This document shows positions 1-7,136 of a stretch of DNA of 21,293 bases, one piece after another; position 1 is the first letter of the stretch, and each line of letters opens with the position of its first letter. Below the pieces are notes generated by a model. The model was not told the DNA's origin. It was given only the letters and a program-made list of their open reading frames with translations, and ran no database searches. The stretch spans positions 1-21,293 of the forward strand of contig JAJZJD010000007.1 in assembly GCA_021828445.1 (NCBI GenBank). The letters run 5' to 3'. This DNA comes from a bacterium. Its GTDB lineage: Bacteria > SZUA-79 > Acidulodesulfobacterales > Acidulodesulfobacteraceae. A program made the translations under genes and the position numbers.

Positions 1-71
1 CTTTTCGCTTCGCTTCAAGAGTATTGCTTCGGGTTTTCATCCGTCGTCTGGGCAGTATATTAATTTTAACC

Positions 72-119
72 AAAAGAGGACATTTCTACTTTGCTAAAAA
101 GAGGACATTTCTAAATTGC
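72..119 (+). repeat. Two tandem 23-bp repeats, probable insertion-sequence end
   Basis: Two copies of AAAAGAGGACATTTCTA-NN-TTGC lie at 72-94 and 97-119. They differ at only two adjacent bases and start 25 bp apart. TTGACA follows at 121-126. Short tandem repeats of this kind, serving as transposase-binding sites next to an outward-facing -35-like hexamer, are typical of the ends of some insertion sequences such as the IS21 type. The element would extend leftward out of the window. Positions 1-60 are less AT-rich than what follows and may be the tail of that element, but no recognisable transposase could be read in any frame. The repeat is seen directly; the IS assignment is an inference from recalled similarity. 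Confidence 0.5.
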
Positions 120-142
120 CTTGACAGCTGGAGCCGTCGATA

Positions 143-170
143 TTGAAAAATAAATTTTTTATGATATATT
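143..170 (+). promoter_or_regulatory. Candidate sigma-70 promoter of hsp20
   Basis: TTGAAA (143-148), a 16-bp spacer and TATATT (165-170), with an upstream TG at 162-163 giving an extended -10. This predicts a start near 177 and a leader of about 40 nt before the ATG at 220. No CIRCE inverted repeat and no sigma-32-type element were seen. The stronger-looking TTGACA at 121-126, next to the repeats, has no -10 match at normal spacing. Confidence 0.4.
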
Positions 171-207
171 TTAAAAATAGGAATATTAATTGTATTATTT
201 GCATTAT

Positions 208-212
208 GGAGG
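208..212 (+). promoter_or_regulatory. Ribosome binding site that fixes the hsp20 start
   Basis: GGAGG lies 7 nt before the ATG at 220. The frame stays open upstream to a TTG at 190, but that TTG has no ribosome binding site, and this GGAGG lies inside the extended frame. The ATG at 220 is therefore preferred. Confidence 0.8.
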
Positions 213-219
213 TAAAATT

Positions 220-645
220 ATGAAAAAAATTGTTAAATTCGACCCTTTTTATCCGATAAGGAGCGAAATTGAAAAAAATTTTTTTGATTTTTTTAATCCT
301 GTTTCAAGAAACACGGCTGGTTACATAGAACCTGCGGTCGATGTCGTAGAGCAGGACGAAAACATCGTAGTCAAAGCTCAGGTGCCCGGAATACCCAAAG
401 AAAATATCGTAATAGAGGTCAATGGAGACCAGCTTACGATAAAGGGCGAACACAGACAGGAAAAAGAAGAAAAGAAAGAAAACTTCTACCGTCAGGAAAT
501 TCAATACGGTTCTTTTTATAGGATTATAGATCTGCCCTCCGATGTTGAAAAAAACGAAGCCGGAGCATCACTGAAAGACGGGGTGTTGGAAGTAACCCTT
601 AAGAAAAGCAAAACTTCCGCCCCTAAAAAAATAGAAATTAAATAA
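220..645 (+). CDS. Hsp20/alpha-crystallin family small heat-shock protein
   Basis: A small heat-shock chaperone of 141 residues, the usual size for bacterial Hsp20. Such proteins form oligomers in the cytoplasm and hold unfolding proteins, without ATP, for later refolding. The N-terminal 37 residues are Phe-rich. The alpha-crystallin domain follows at about 38-128, with the hallmark segment ending in GVLEVTLKK (121-129). A C-terminal IEI (138-140) matches the I-X-I motif that docks into a neighbouring subunit. The start at ATG 220 is set by GGAGG; the upstream TTG at 190 is rejected. It is the only plus-strand gene in the window and sits alone beside the probable IS end. It converges on ftsY, with only 17 bp between their stop codons. 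Its own promoter candidate lies at 143-170. Confidence 0.93.
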   Translation: MKKIVKFDPFYPIRSEIEKNFFDFFNPVSRNTAGYIEPAVDVVEQDENIVVKAQVPGIPKENIVIEVNGDQLTIKGEHRQEKEEKKENFYRQEIQYGSFYRIIDLPSDVEKNEAGASLKDGVLEVTLKKSKTSAPKKIEIK

Positions 646-646
646 A

Positions 647-671
647 CTGCTTAATCTTACGCTTAAAGCAG
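647..671. terminator. Possible terminator between convergent hsp20 and ftsY
   Basis: CTGCTTAA (647-654) pairs with TTAAAGCAG (663-671) with one bulged A, around an 8-nt loop. It overlaps the ftsY stop codon. On the minus strand the sequence beyond the hairpin is T-rich, so it could end the ftsY transcript; on the plus strand there is no T run. The stem is short and AT-rich, so this is a weak call. Confidence 0.3.
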
Positions 672-1574
672 ATTATCCGTAAAAATTTCGGGAGAAAATT
701 CCGATATTTTATCGGGAGATTCTCCCGTTCCTATAAATCTTACGGGAAGGTTCAGCTTGCGTATTATATCTATTATGATGCCTCCCTTAGCAGAACCGTC
801 TAATTTTGTAATTATAACCCCGGTGATATCCATTATAGCCTTAAACTGCTCAACCTGAACTAAAGAATTTTGCCCCAAACCCGCATCTATAACTATCAGA
901 ACTTCATCGGGCTCATTGCCGGACGACTTTGATATGACTCTTTTTATTTTCGATAATTCTTCCATAAGATGTTTTTTATTATGCAGTCTGCCCGCCGTAT
1001 CTATAAGGAGAAGATTATAATCTTTTTCTTTAAACCGTTGGACCGCATCGTGCGCTACGGATGCGGGGTCTTGATTTTCTTTGCCGGATACGACCTCTAT
1101 GCCTGTTCTCCGACCCCAGACTTCAATCTGCTCTTTCCCTGCCGCCCTGAATGTATCGCATGCCGCTATGATAACTTTTTTGCCTCTGTCCGTATAATAT
1201 TTGCCGAGCTTTCCTACCGTAGTAGTTTTTCCTACCCCGTTTACGCCGACTATAATAAAAATATTTTTTTCGCCGCCGGTTTTTATTTCCGGAAATTCGA
1301 TAGATATTTTAGAACTTATCTCTTCTTTTAACGCCTGTTTTATAATATCCGGCGTCAGATCCTTAATTTTCAAGACTCTTTTTTTAACGCCTTCTATTAT
1401 CTCTGATGCCGTCTGATACGATATATCCGATAGAATTAACGCCTCTTCTATTTTATCTATATCTCCGCTTTCGATTTTGCCGGAACCAAAAATAGAATTT
1501 ATTTTGCCTGATAATTCCAGTTTTGTTTTTTTAAGGCTTTCCGCTAAATTTTTGAATTTTTCAAACATTTTCAT
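663..1574 (-). CDS. ftsY: FtsY, signal recognition particle receptor GTPase
   Basis: The membrane-associated receptor that docks ribosome-SRP complexes at the Sec translocon; its GTPase pairs with that of Ffh. The protein has 303 residues. The helical N domain spans about 1-95 and the SRP-type G domain about 103-303. Visible motifs are GVNGVGKTTT (110-119, P-loop), DTFRAAGKEQ (140-149), DTAGRL (192-197), TKLDGSAKGG (256-265) and GTGE (282-285). The family's usual D-A-T-T-G-Q-N loop reads DAGLGQN here. There is almost no acidic A domain, as in short FtsY proteins that begin near the N domain. Start: GAGGAG (1585-1590) lies 10 nt before the ATG at 1574; the next ATG, two codons in, is spaced less well. 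It follows smc with a 23-bp gap and is last in the DUF502-rsmE-smc-ftsY block. Confidence 0.96.
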   Translation of the reverse strand: MKMFEKFKNLAESLKKTKLELSGKINSIFGSGKIESGDIDKIEEALILSDISYQTASEIIEGVKKRVLKIKDLTPDIIKQALKEEISSKISIEFPEIKTGGEKNIFIIVGVNGVGKTTTVGKLGKYYTDRGKKVIIAACDTFRAAGKEQIEVWGRRTGIEVVSGKENQDPASVAHDAVQRFKEKDYNLLLIDTAGRLHNKKHLMEELSKIKRVISKSSGNEPDEVLIVIDAGLGQNSLVQVEQFKAIMDITGVIITKLDGSAKGGIIIDIIRKLNLPVRFIGTGESPDKISEFSPEIFTDNLL

Positions 1575-1597
1575 TAATATATATCTCCTCTTGTTTT

Positions 1598-4500
1598 TTA
1601 ATTCATTGAAACCGATACGATTCCGGAAATACCCGGGTGCTTGGAAGTTACCCCGAAAATGTTTTTTCCTATTTCCATGGTTTTTTTGTTATGCGTTATT
1701 AAAATTATCTGGGAATAATTCGATATTTCCTCTATTAATTTATTATATCTGGCATTATTTGCATAATCTAATGGAGCATCCACTTCGTCTATAACGCAAA
1801 AAGGGGTTTTTTTCACGAGAAAAATCGAAAACAAAAGGCTGACCGCCACCAGAACTCTTTCGCCCTGCGATAAAATATTTATTCCCGAAAATTTTTTCCC
1901 CGGTATCTGAGCGTTTATTTCCATGCCGGAGAAATCTGCATCGGCATGTTCCTCGTTTTCGTCCGCTTCGTCAAGATTATGCGAAACTACATTCAATATA
2001 TCGGCATGTCCTCCGCCGAATAAAAATGTAAACAGTTCTTTAAATTTTTGCCTTATCTGGGTAAGATTAGAATTAAATTTCTCCTTGGATACCGCATCTA
2101 ATTGCTTTATAACGCCTCGCAGCGCTTCAATAGAACTTTCAAGGTCTTTTTTTTGTTTGTCCAAAAACTCGAGCCTGCCTAATGCATCCTCATACTCTTT
2201 CGCGGCATTCATATTAATATCGCCGAGTTCTTTTATTTTTAAGTTAAGTTCTTCTACTCTTTTCCTAATGCCGTCATTATTAATGCCTGCGATACTATCT
2301 ATGAAATCATTATCCTCCCGTTCCGGCTCGATAGGCAGACCGTTTAAATCCCTGCTTGAATCAAGCTCGGCAAGTTTTTCGCCGTTGATATCTATATAAG
2401 TCTGCACGGCATCTTTTTTCTTATCCGCATTGAGTTTTTGTCTGTTTGCATTTTCCAAATCTTTTTCCGCATTGTTAATGCTTTCTTTTAGTCTTTCCAA
2501 TTTAATTTCGGTATCCTTAATGACGCCGTCCGACAGCTTTAAAGATTCATTCAGGGTTTCTATATTTTTTTGTTTAGCAGATAAATCTTTAACGGTATCG
2601 CCTAAATCTAACGCTGTTTTTTCTTTTTGTCCTATCAAGGATTTTATCCTTTTCTCGTAATTTAAGACATTGGATTCTAAATCTCTAATCTGTTTTCTAA
2701 GAAAATTAATATTCTGCTCGGCAGAATTAATTTCTATTTTTAGCGTTGTTTCATCTTCTTTCGCCTTTTCAAATTCGCCTTCAAAATCTTGGAGCCTTTT
2801 TTCTATCTTATTTCTTTCATCGGATTTTAATTTTAATTCGTTTTCTAAAATTAAGATTTCTTCTTTTAAGTTTTCCTCCTCTTTAACGCTCTCCGTTTTT
2901 TCATTCTCAAGATTGTTGCGCTCGTTAATCAATATATTAAGTCTTTCCTTTGATTTAATTAAGAGGCTTTCTAAGTGCTTGATATCGTTTTTTACGGTTA
3001 ACCCCGCCATCTCGTTAGCTTTAACTTCCTCGCTTAGACTGTCTATTTTAATGCCAAGCCCTTTAATTTCAATCTGCTTTGAGTTAAACAGCGATTCCTC
3101 GCGGTCAAATTCCTTTTGTTTTTCTATCTTAACGTTTTTATATTCCGATAATTTCTTTTTATTGATAAATAAATTTTGGCTTTCTATATTTTTATTTTTA
3201 CCTGCAATTATAAATCCGTCGGGGGAAAACATCACCCCGTCTTCGGTAATAATATTTACCTCGGGGAAAAAACCGGTCCGGCGTATATATTCCATAATAT
3301 CGCTTTTACTATTGCAATAATAAAAATTAATACCTATGTCTTCAGAAAATAAATTTTTTCGGTTTAACGCAATTTTTTCTTTCAACGGTATAAGGTTTAA
3401 TTGTCCGTTTATATTTTCGGATAAATTTTCCTGTTCGGACTGCCTTTTCTTTTTCTTACCCTGAATAAAAATTTTTATTTCTCCGGTTTTATTATTATTC
3501 ACGTAATTTAATGCTTTTTCCGCATCTTCCATATTATCGACTAAAACGGCTTCTAGTATTTCGCCTGCGCCCCCTAATACGGCATTTTCGTATCCGGATT
3601 CAATTTCTACAAGGTCGGATAAAGGAAATGCTTCGTAATCTTTTTCGGCATTTAAAAAATTTCTGGCTCCTTCGGAAAATCCCTCGCGGTTGTCGATAAA
3701 ATCGGACAGTCCGGATATATCTATACTTATTTTCATAAGTTCCTTTTCTAATCCGTCTTTTTTTGCGCCGTATTCATTAAGCTGCGCCGTAAGTTCCGAG
3801 AGCCTCGCTCTGTTGTCCGAATATTCATTTTTTAAATTTTCGATAATCGTTCCGATATCATTGGACAACTTTATTTTTTCATTTAAGGCGTTGCCGGCTT
3901 CCTCGATTTCCGCGGAAATTTTAGATATAAGATTTTTCGTATCGCTAATTCTTGCTTCGATATTTTTAATGTTTTTACTATTAAAAAGCAATTTATTGTT
4001 ATTATTTTGGGATCTTTCGACAATATCCAATATTTCGTCGTTTATATTTTCTGCATTATCTTTTGTTTTTATTATGAAATCTTTTTTCTCTGCAACCGAT
4101 TTATTTAAAATATTTAACTTTTCCCGGATATCTCTAAGGTTTGATTCATCGGATGCCAAATGATTTTTAAGATTTGATAATTTTTCCGCATTTTTATTTT
4201 TTGATTGGGTTTGTTCTTCTATTTCTTGCGCTTTCCTTAAAATTTCCGATTCTAAATTTTTTACTTTTATATTCCCGTATTCTATATCGGAATTAAGTTT
4301 TGCAAGGTCTATCAAATATCTGTTTTTTTCGCCTGACGCAAGCTTATATTCCGCTTCCGTATTATCGAAAGAAGTTTTTGCGCCGGTTAAAGCGCTTAGA
4401 ATAGAACTCTCCTTCGCTCCCGCCGCCGCAAGTTGCAGGGAGTAATTTTCTAGCTCTTTTTTATATTTATCTATTTCCGAAACTATTTTTCTTTTTATCC

Positions 4501-5197
4501 TGTCGTATAAAGCTAAATCATACCGCTTTTTTTCTATTTCAAGTTTTTTATATTCGTCTAATTTTTTCGATGACTTTTCCAAAAAGCTTAATTGCATGTT
4601 CACTTCATTAAACAGGTCGCCTATTCTAAATAGATTGTTTACCGCCGCTTCCAATTTTTTGGATGCCGATTTTTTTTGGATTTTATATTTTGTTATTCCG
4701 GAAGCTTCTTCAAAAAAAAGCCTCAATTCATTCGGCTTATAATTTAATATGGCGTTTATCTTCGACGAATCTATTATAGAGTAATGCTTCGATAAGCCGC
4801 TTTCGTTGAAAAAATCCAAATATTGCCTATAAGGAACCGAAATTCCGTTAATTCTGTATTCCGTTTCTTTATTCTTAAAATGCCTTCTTTCGACCATTAT
4901 TTCGGAAATATCTTTATATCTGAAACTGCCGCCCGAATCGTTTTCGAACGCCCCTCTGCACAGGGCAACCGATGACTGATTGCGTATATTGGAACCGTGG
5001 AAAATTATATCGTTCATATTCTTAAGCCTTAAATCTTTTAAGTTCTGCTCTCCGAGAATAAACCTGACGGCATCCACGATATTTGTTTTGCCGCATCCGT
5101 TGGGACCGACTATTATATTTATACCCGGATGAAAAGGTATTCTGACTTTATCCGGAAATGTTTTAAATCCGAATAGTTCTATAAATTTAAGACGCAT
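1598..5197 (-). CDS. smc: SMC, chromosome condensation and segregation ATPase
   Basis: A full-length SMC of 1199 residues that forms ring-shaped dimers and, with ScpA/ScpB (not in this window), compacts and separates chromosomes. Walker A is GPNGCGKTN (31-39). Long Lys/Glu-rich coiled coils run from about 165 to 500 and 670 to 1020, around a hinge at about 500-665 that contains the segment YENAVLGGAGEILEAVLVDN. The C-terminal head has LSQGER (about 1109-1114) and Walker B FCVIDEVDAPLD (about 1133-1144). The signature is normally LSGGE[KR]; here the first Gly is Gln. The frame is open to a TTG seven codons upstream, but MRLKFIELFGFKTF is the usual family N-terminus, so ATG 5197 was chosen. This start overlaps the end of rsmE by 11 nt, which suggests translational coupling. 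Only a weak ribosome binding site precedes it. Confidence 0.96.
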   Translation of the reverse strand: MRLKFIELFGFKTFPDKVRIPFHPGINIIVGPNGCGKTNIVDAVRFILGEQNLKDLRLKNMNDIIFHGSNIRNQSSVALCRGAFENDSGGSFRYKDISEIMVERRHFKNKETEYRINGISVPYRQYLDFFNESGLSKHYSIIDSSKINAILNYKPNELRLFFEEASGITKYKIQKKSASKKLEAAVNNLFRIGDLFNEVNMQLSFLEKSSKKLDEYKKLEIEKKRYDLALYDRIKRKIVSEIDKYKKELENYSLQLAAAGAKESSILSALTGAKTSFDNTEAEYKLASGEKNRYLIDLAKLNSDIEYGNIKVKNLESEILRKAQEIEEQTQSKNKNAEKLSNLKNHLASDESNLRDIREKLNILNKSVAEKKDFIIKTKDNAENINDEILDIVERSQNNNNKLLFNSKNIKNIEARISDTKNLISKISAEIEEAGNALNEKIKLSNDIGTIIENLKNEYSDNRARLSELTAQLNEYGAKKDGLEKELMKISIDISGLSDFIDNREGFSEGARNFLNAEKDYEAFPLSDLVEIESGYENAVLGGAGEILEAVLVDNMEDAEKALNYVNNNKTGEIKIFIQGKKKKRQSEQENLSENINGQLNLIPLKEKIALNRKNLFSEDIGINFYYCNSKSDIMEYIRRTGFFPEVNIITEDGVMFSPDGFIIAGKNKNIESQNLFINKKKLSEYKNVKIEKQKEFDREESLFNSKQIEIKGLGIKIDSLSEEVKANEMAGLTVKNDIKHLESLLIKSKERLNILINERNNLENEKTESVKEEENLKEEILILENELKLKSDERNKIEKRLQDFEGEFEKAKEDETTLKIEINSAEQNINFLRKQIRDLESNVLNYEKRIKSLIGQKEKTALDLGDTVKDLSAKQKNIETLNESLKLSDGVIKDTEIKLERLKESINNAEKDLENANRQKLNADKKKDAVQTYIDINGEKLAELDSSRDLNGLPIEPEREDNDFIDSIAGINNDGIRKRVEELNLKIKELGDINMNAAKEYEDALGRLEFLDKQKKDLESSIEALRGVIKQLDAVSKEKFNSNLTQIRQKFKELFTFLFGGGHADILNVVSHNLDEADENEEHADADFSGMEINAQIPGKKFSGINILSQGERVLVAVSLLFSIFLVKKTPFCVIDEVDAPLDYANNARYNKLIEEISNYSQIILITHNKKTMEIGKNIFGVTSKHPGISGIVSVSMN

Positions 5198-5945
5198 AAT
5201 TATTATCCGAAAGCGCAAAGCATATTAAATTTGAAACGGAATAAAGAGAGGCGACAAATGTGCTCATAATATAATTAGATAATTTAACGGACGTAAATCC
5301 GTATTCTTTTGATAATCTTAATTCTGACGGGGAAAAATCGCCTTCCGGCCCTATAAACATTCCTACAGAAATATCATTTTTCTTAAAATCCAAGCTTTCC
5401 AGATAATTTTTTAAAAATAGCTCCGCATCGGGAGAAGCTATTAATTTTGCGTTAAAATTCTCGGCTGATTTAAAAGCGGCGGCTAAGGCGACAGGTTTGT
5501 TTATGACGGTGGAAAAATTTTTTCCGGCAATAATCATGGCGCCTCTGGAAATTTTATCCCATTTCGACAGCTTAGAATTTATCTCTTTTTCATTTTTTAA
5601 TTTAATAGACCTTTCCGTAATTACCGGAAAAATATTGCTCACGCCGAGTTCGCAGACTCTTGCGATAAGCTGGTCCATTATATGAGACGTAATAAGAGGC
5701 AGGAAAAGATAAATTTTAATATTATTTTCTGAATATTTCTTGCTTGATATCAACTCAATATTAATATTTTTCTTGGCAATTTTAAGAATTTTACCGGAAT
5801 AAACGGTTCCTAATCCGTCGTAAAGTTTAATTTCATCGCCCATCTTTTTGCGAAATGCTTTAATATGGGCGGATATCGATTCCAAAACAATCTCTTTCCC
5901 GGGATAACCCTCTATTTTCTCATCTATATAAAATCTATTATGCAT
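5187..5945 (-). CDS. rsmE: RsmE-family 16S rRNA (uracil-1498-N3) methyltransferase, divergent
   Basis: A SPOUT-type RNA methyltransferase homologue of 252 residues, the normal RsmE length. RsmE uses S-adenosylmethionine to methylate N3 of U1498 in 16S rRNA. An N-terminal PUA-like region (about 1-70, with GDEIKLYDG at 36-44) precedes the knotted catalytic domain. CELGV (98-102), TERS (110-113) and IGPEGDFSPSE (198-208) support the family. Other family motifs are altered: the usual A-x-E-Q-S-x-R reads AMIIAGKNF (136-144), and the C-terminal L-G-x-x-I-L-R-x-E-T-A knot motif reads LSNYIMSTFVAS (222-233). The frame is intact, so this is divergence rather than decay. It starts 22 bp after the DUF502 gene and overlaps smc by 11 nt. 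No clear Shine-Dalgarno sequence was seen. Family membership is firm; retained activity is uncertain. Confidence 0.82.
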   Translation of the reverse strand: MHNRFYIDEKIEGYPGKEIVLESISAHIKAFRKKMGDEIKLYDGLGTVYSGKILKIAKKNINIELISSKKYSENNIKIYLFLPLITSHIMDQLIARVCELGVSNIFPVITERSIKLKNEKEINSKLSKWDKISRGAMIIAGKNFSTVINKPVALAAAFKSAENFNAKLIASPDAELFLKNYLESLDFKKNDISVGMFIGPEGDFSPSELRLSKEYGFTSVKLSNYIMSTFVASLYSVSNLICFALSDNNYAS

Positions 5946-5967
5946 TTAAAAACCGATTCTTTTTATA

Positions 5968-6564
5968 TTACAATTTTTCCGGAAACGCTATCCCCGCCGA
6001 AAGAACAATCTGTACTCCCTGCTCTACCTTCAGGCCGGTTTCGATTATGTCGTCCTTTTTGGCAATTATATTCATACCTATGTAAAGATGGTTCGTCGGA
6101 ATATAAACTACCGCGTAATCGTCTTTATTTTCGCCTTTTATTCCGGTTTGGGACGTTAAAAACCCGTATATAAATTTATCGCCGGCATATCTGACCAGCA
6201 CGAATTTTTTAAACGAACTTTTGCCGGGAGAAAATATGTCCACCCATTGCTTAGTGGATTTATAAAGTAAATTTACCACCGGAATTTTCAGCATAACGTT
6301 TTCGTATAAATTAATAACGGCCCTGCCCAGCCAGTTGGTAATAAGAAAACCGGAAGCAAGAATCAGGATGAATAAAAGTATTAATCCGATATCCGGTATA
6401 TAGATATGGATATACCTCTTTATGAAGATAGAGAAAGGATTAAAAATTCTGTTAACTTCCCTTAAAAGCCACACTATTATAAAAATAGTTATAGCCCCCG
6501 GAATTATAATAGTTAATCCGGTGAGGAACCTGCTTCTTATTTTAGCGAAAAAAGATTTGTTCAT
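5968..6564 (-). CDS. DUF502 family inner-membrane protein
   Basis: A 198-residue protein matching the widespread bacterial DUF502 family, whose function is not established. Two hydrophobic segments, about residues 14-35 and 56-76, anchor it in the inner membrane. They are followed by the family's conserved soluble part, with LGRAVINLYENVMLKIPVVN and, near the C-terminus, YIPTNHLYIG and a VEQGVQIVLSAG stretch that corresponds to the usual V-x-x-A-x-x-x-x-x-S-G-G ending. It is the first gene of the block DUF502-rsmE-smc-ftsY. The ATG at 6564 has no evident Shine-Dalgarno sequence and lies about 25 nt beyond the cytochrome's terminator hairpin. The block must therefore be transcribed either by read-through or from a promoter within that short interval. 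Confidence 0.85.
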   Translation of the reverse strand: MNKSFFAKIRSRFLTGLTIIIPGAITIFIIVWLLREVNRIFNPFSIFIKRYIHIYIPDIGLILLFILILASGFLITNWLGRAVINLYENVMLKIPVVNLLYKSTKQWVDIFSPGKSSFKKFVLVRYAGDKFIYGFLTSQTGIKGENKDDYAVVYIPTNHLYIGMNIIAKKDDIIETGLKVEQGVQIVLSAGIAFPEKL

Positions 6565-6581
6565 TAAGTTAATTGGATTTA

Positions 6582-6621
6582 TAAAAAATAAAGCGCTTCC
6601 TCTTGCCGCGAAAGCGCTTTA
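6582..6621 (-). terminator. Rho-independent terminator downstream of the cytochrome gene
   Basis: On the minus strand a 10-bp perfect stem (6612-6621 with 6589-6598, TTAAAGCGCT... class sequence) closes a 13-nt loop and is followed at once by a TATTTTTTAT run (6588 downward). It starts 31 nt after the cytochrome stop codon and ends before the DUF502 start. The plus strand lacks a T run after the hairpin, so it acts in the minus direction only. Each arm contains the self-palindrome AAGCGCTT, so other roles are possible. Confidence 0.8.
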
Positions 6622-6651
6622 ATAAATAAATATTAAAGTTTTTAAGGCTTT

Positions 6652-7053
6652 TTATTTCAAAGAACCCACGTATGCGGTTAATGCCTTCAGGCCGCCTTTA
6701 GATATATGCCCCCTAAGGGCAAATTTAACGCACATTTTATCTTTCATTTTAACGGTCATATGCATATGGTGCATTTTGTCAAATTCCGCCATTTTTTTTG
6801 CCGCATTTTTAATCGGCCTGATAACCATTCCCCTTCCATGTAAATTTATATATGTTCCTGTGCTGTAAACATGACAAGTAGCGCATGAAAAACCGTTGGT
6901 CCCGATATTCTTAGAATAGAACAGCTTCTTGCCGCGGGCTATTAATTTTGCATTTTTAGACATCATATGGGCATTTGCCGGAGTTAAAATTAAAAAGCTA
7001 ACCCCCAAAAAAGCCGTTAAAATAGCAAAAACAGCTAAAACAAACTTTTTCAT
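6652..7053 (-). CDS. Small secreted monohaem c-type cytochrome
   Basis: A 133-residue protein. A signal peptide (residues 1-28, cleavage after ANA) sends it to the periplasm. One haem-attachment site CATCH (57-61) follows a GKKLFYSKNIGTNG segment typical of class I-like cytochrome c domains. The C-terminal half has a His/Met-rich stretch (94-107, with MHHMHM) and a third cysteine, C108, in MCVKFALRG before a terminal helix (GLKALTAYVGSL). The layout resembles the haem domains of SoxA/TsdA-type proteins, where a cysteine can be the distal haem ligand; a methionine ligand is equally possible. The specific subfamily is not recognised. Presumably it carries electrons. It is a single-gene unit with GGAGG 4 nt before the ATG, a candidate promoter at 7109-7136 and its own terminator. 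Confidence 0.85.
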   Translation of the reverse strand: MKKFVLAVFAILTAFLGVSFLILTPANAHMMSKNAKLIARGKKLFYSKNIGTNGFSCATCHVYSTGTYINLHGRGMVIRPIKNAAKKMAEFDKMHHMHMTVKMKDKMCVKFALRGHISKGGLKALTAYVGSLK

Positions 7054-7108
7054 ATAACCTCCGCCTTAAAATTAGAAATGAAGCAATTTTTAGACATCTA
7101 ATATTATA

Positions 7109-7136
7109 ATTATATATCTTAATTAGAATTTTTCAA
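7109..7136 (-). promoter_or_regulatory. Candidate promoter of the cytochrome gene
   Basis: On the minus strand TTGAAA (7136-7131), a 16-bp spacer and TATAAT (7114-7109); a second TATAAT follows directly (7108-7103). The -35 overlaps the rfbD stop codon. The leader would be about 50 nt, ending with GGAGG at 7062-7058. The region is very AT-rich, so chance matches are possible, but the spacing is the same as in the hsp20 candidate. Confidence 0.45.

Noticed and set aside
1..60. Open frames at the left edge as the end of a transposase
   Set aside because: The translations in the frames tried are short and match no recognised protein; only the adjacent repeats support a mobile element.
190..219. 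Upstream TTG start extending hsp20 by ten residues
   Set aside because: No ribosome site before it; GGAGG at 208-212 points to the ATG at 220.
1923..4163. Long open frames on the plus strand inside smc (about 1923-2399, 2670-3320, 3690-4163), rich in Ser, Phe and Leu
   Set aside because: They are the antisense image of Lys/Glu-rich coiled-coil codons of smc, have no ribosome sites and no family resemblance.
5198..5218. Upstream TTG start of smc
   Set aside because: It adds seven residues not found in SMC N-termini; MRLKFIELFGFKTF is the standard beginning.
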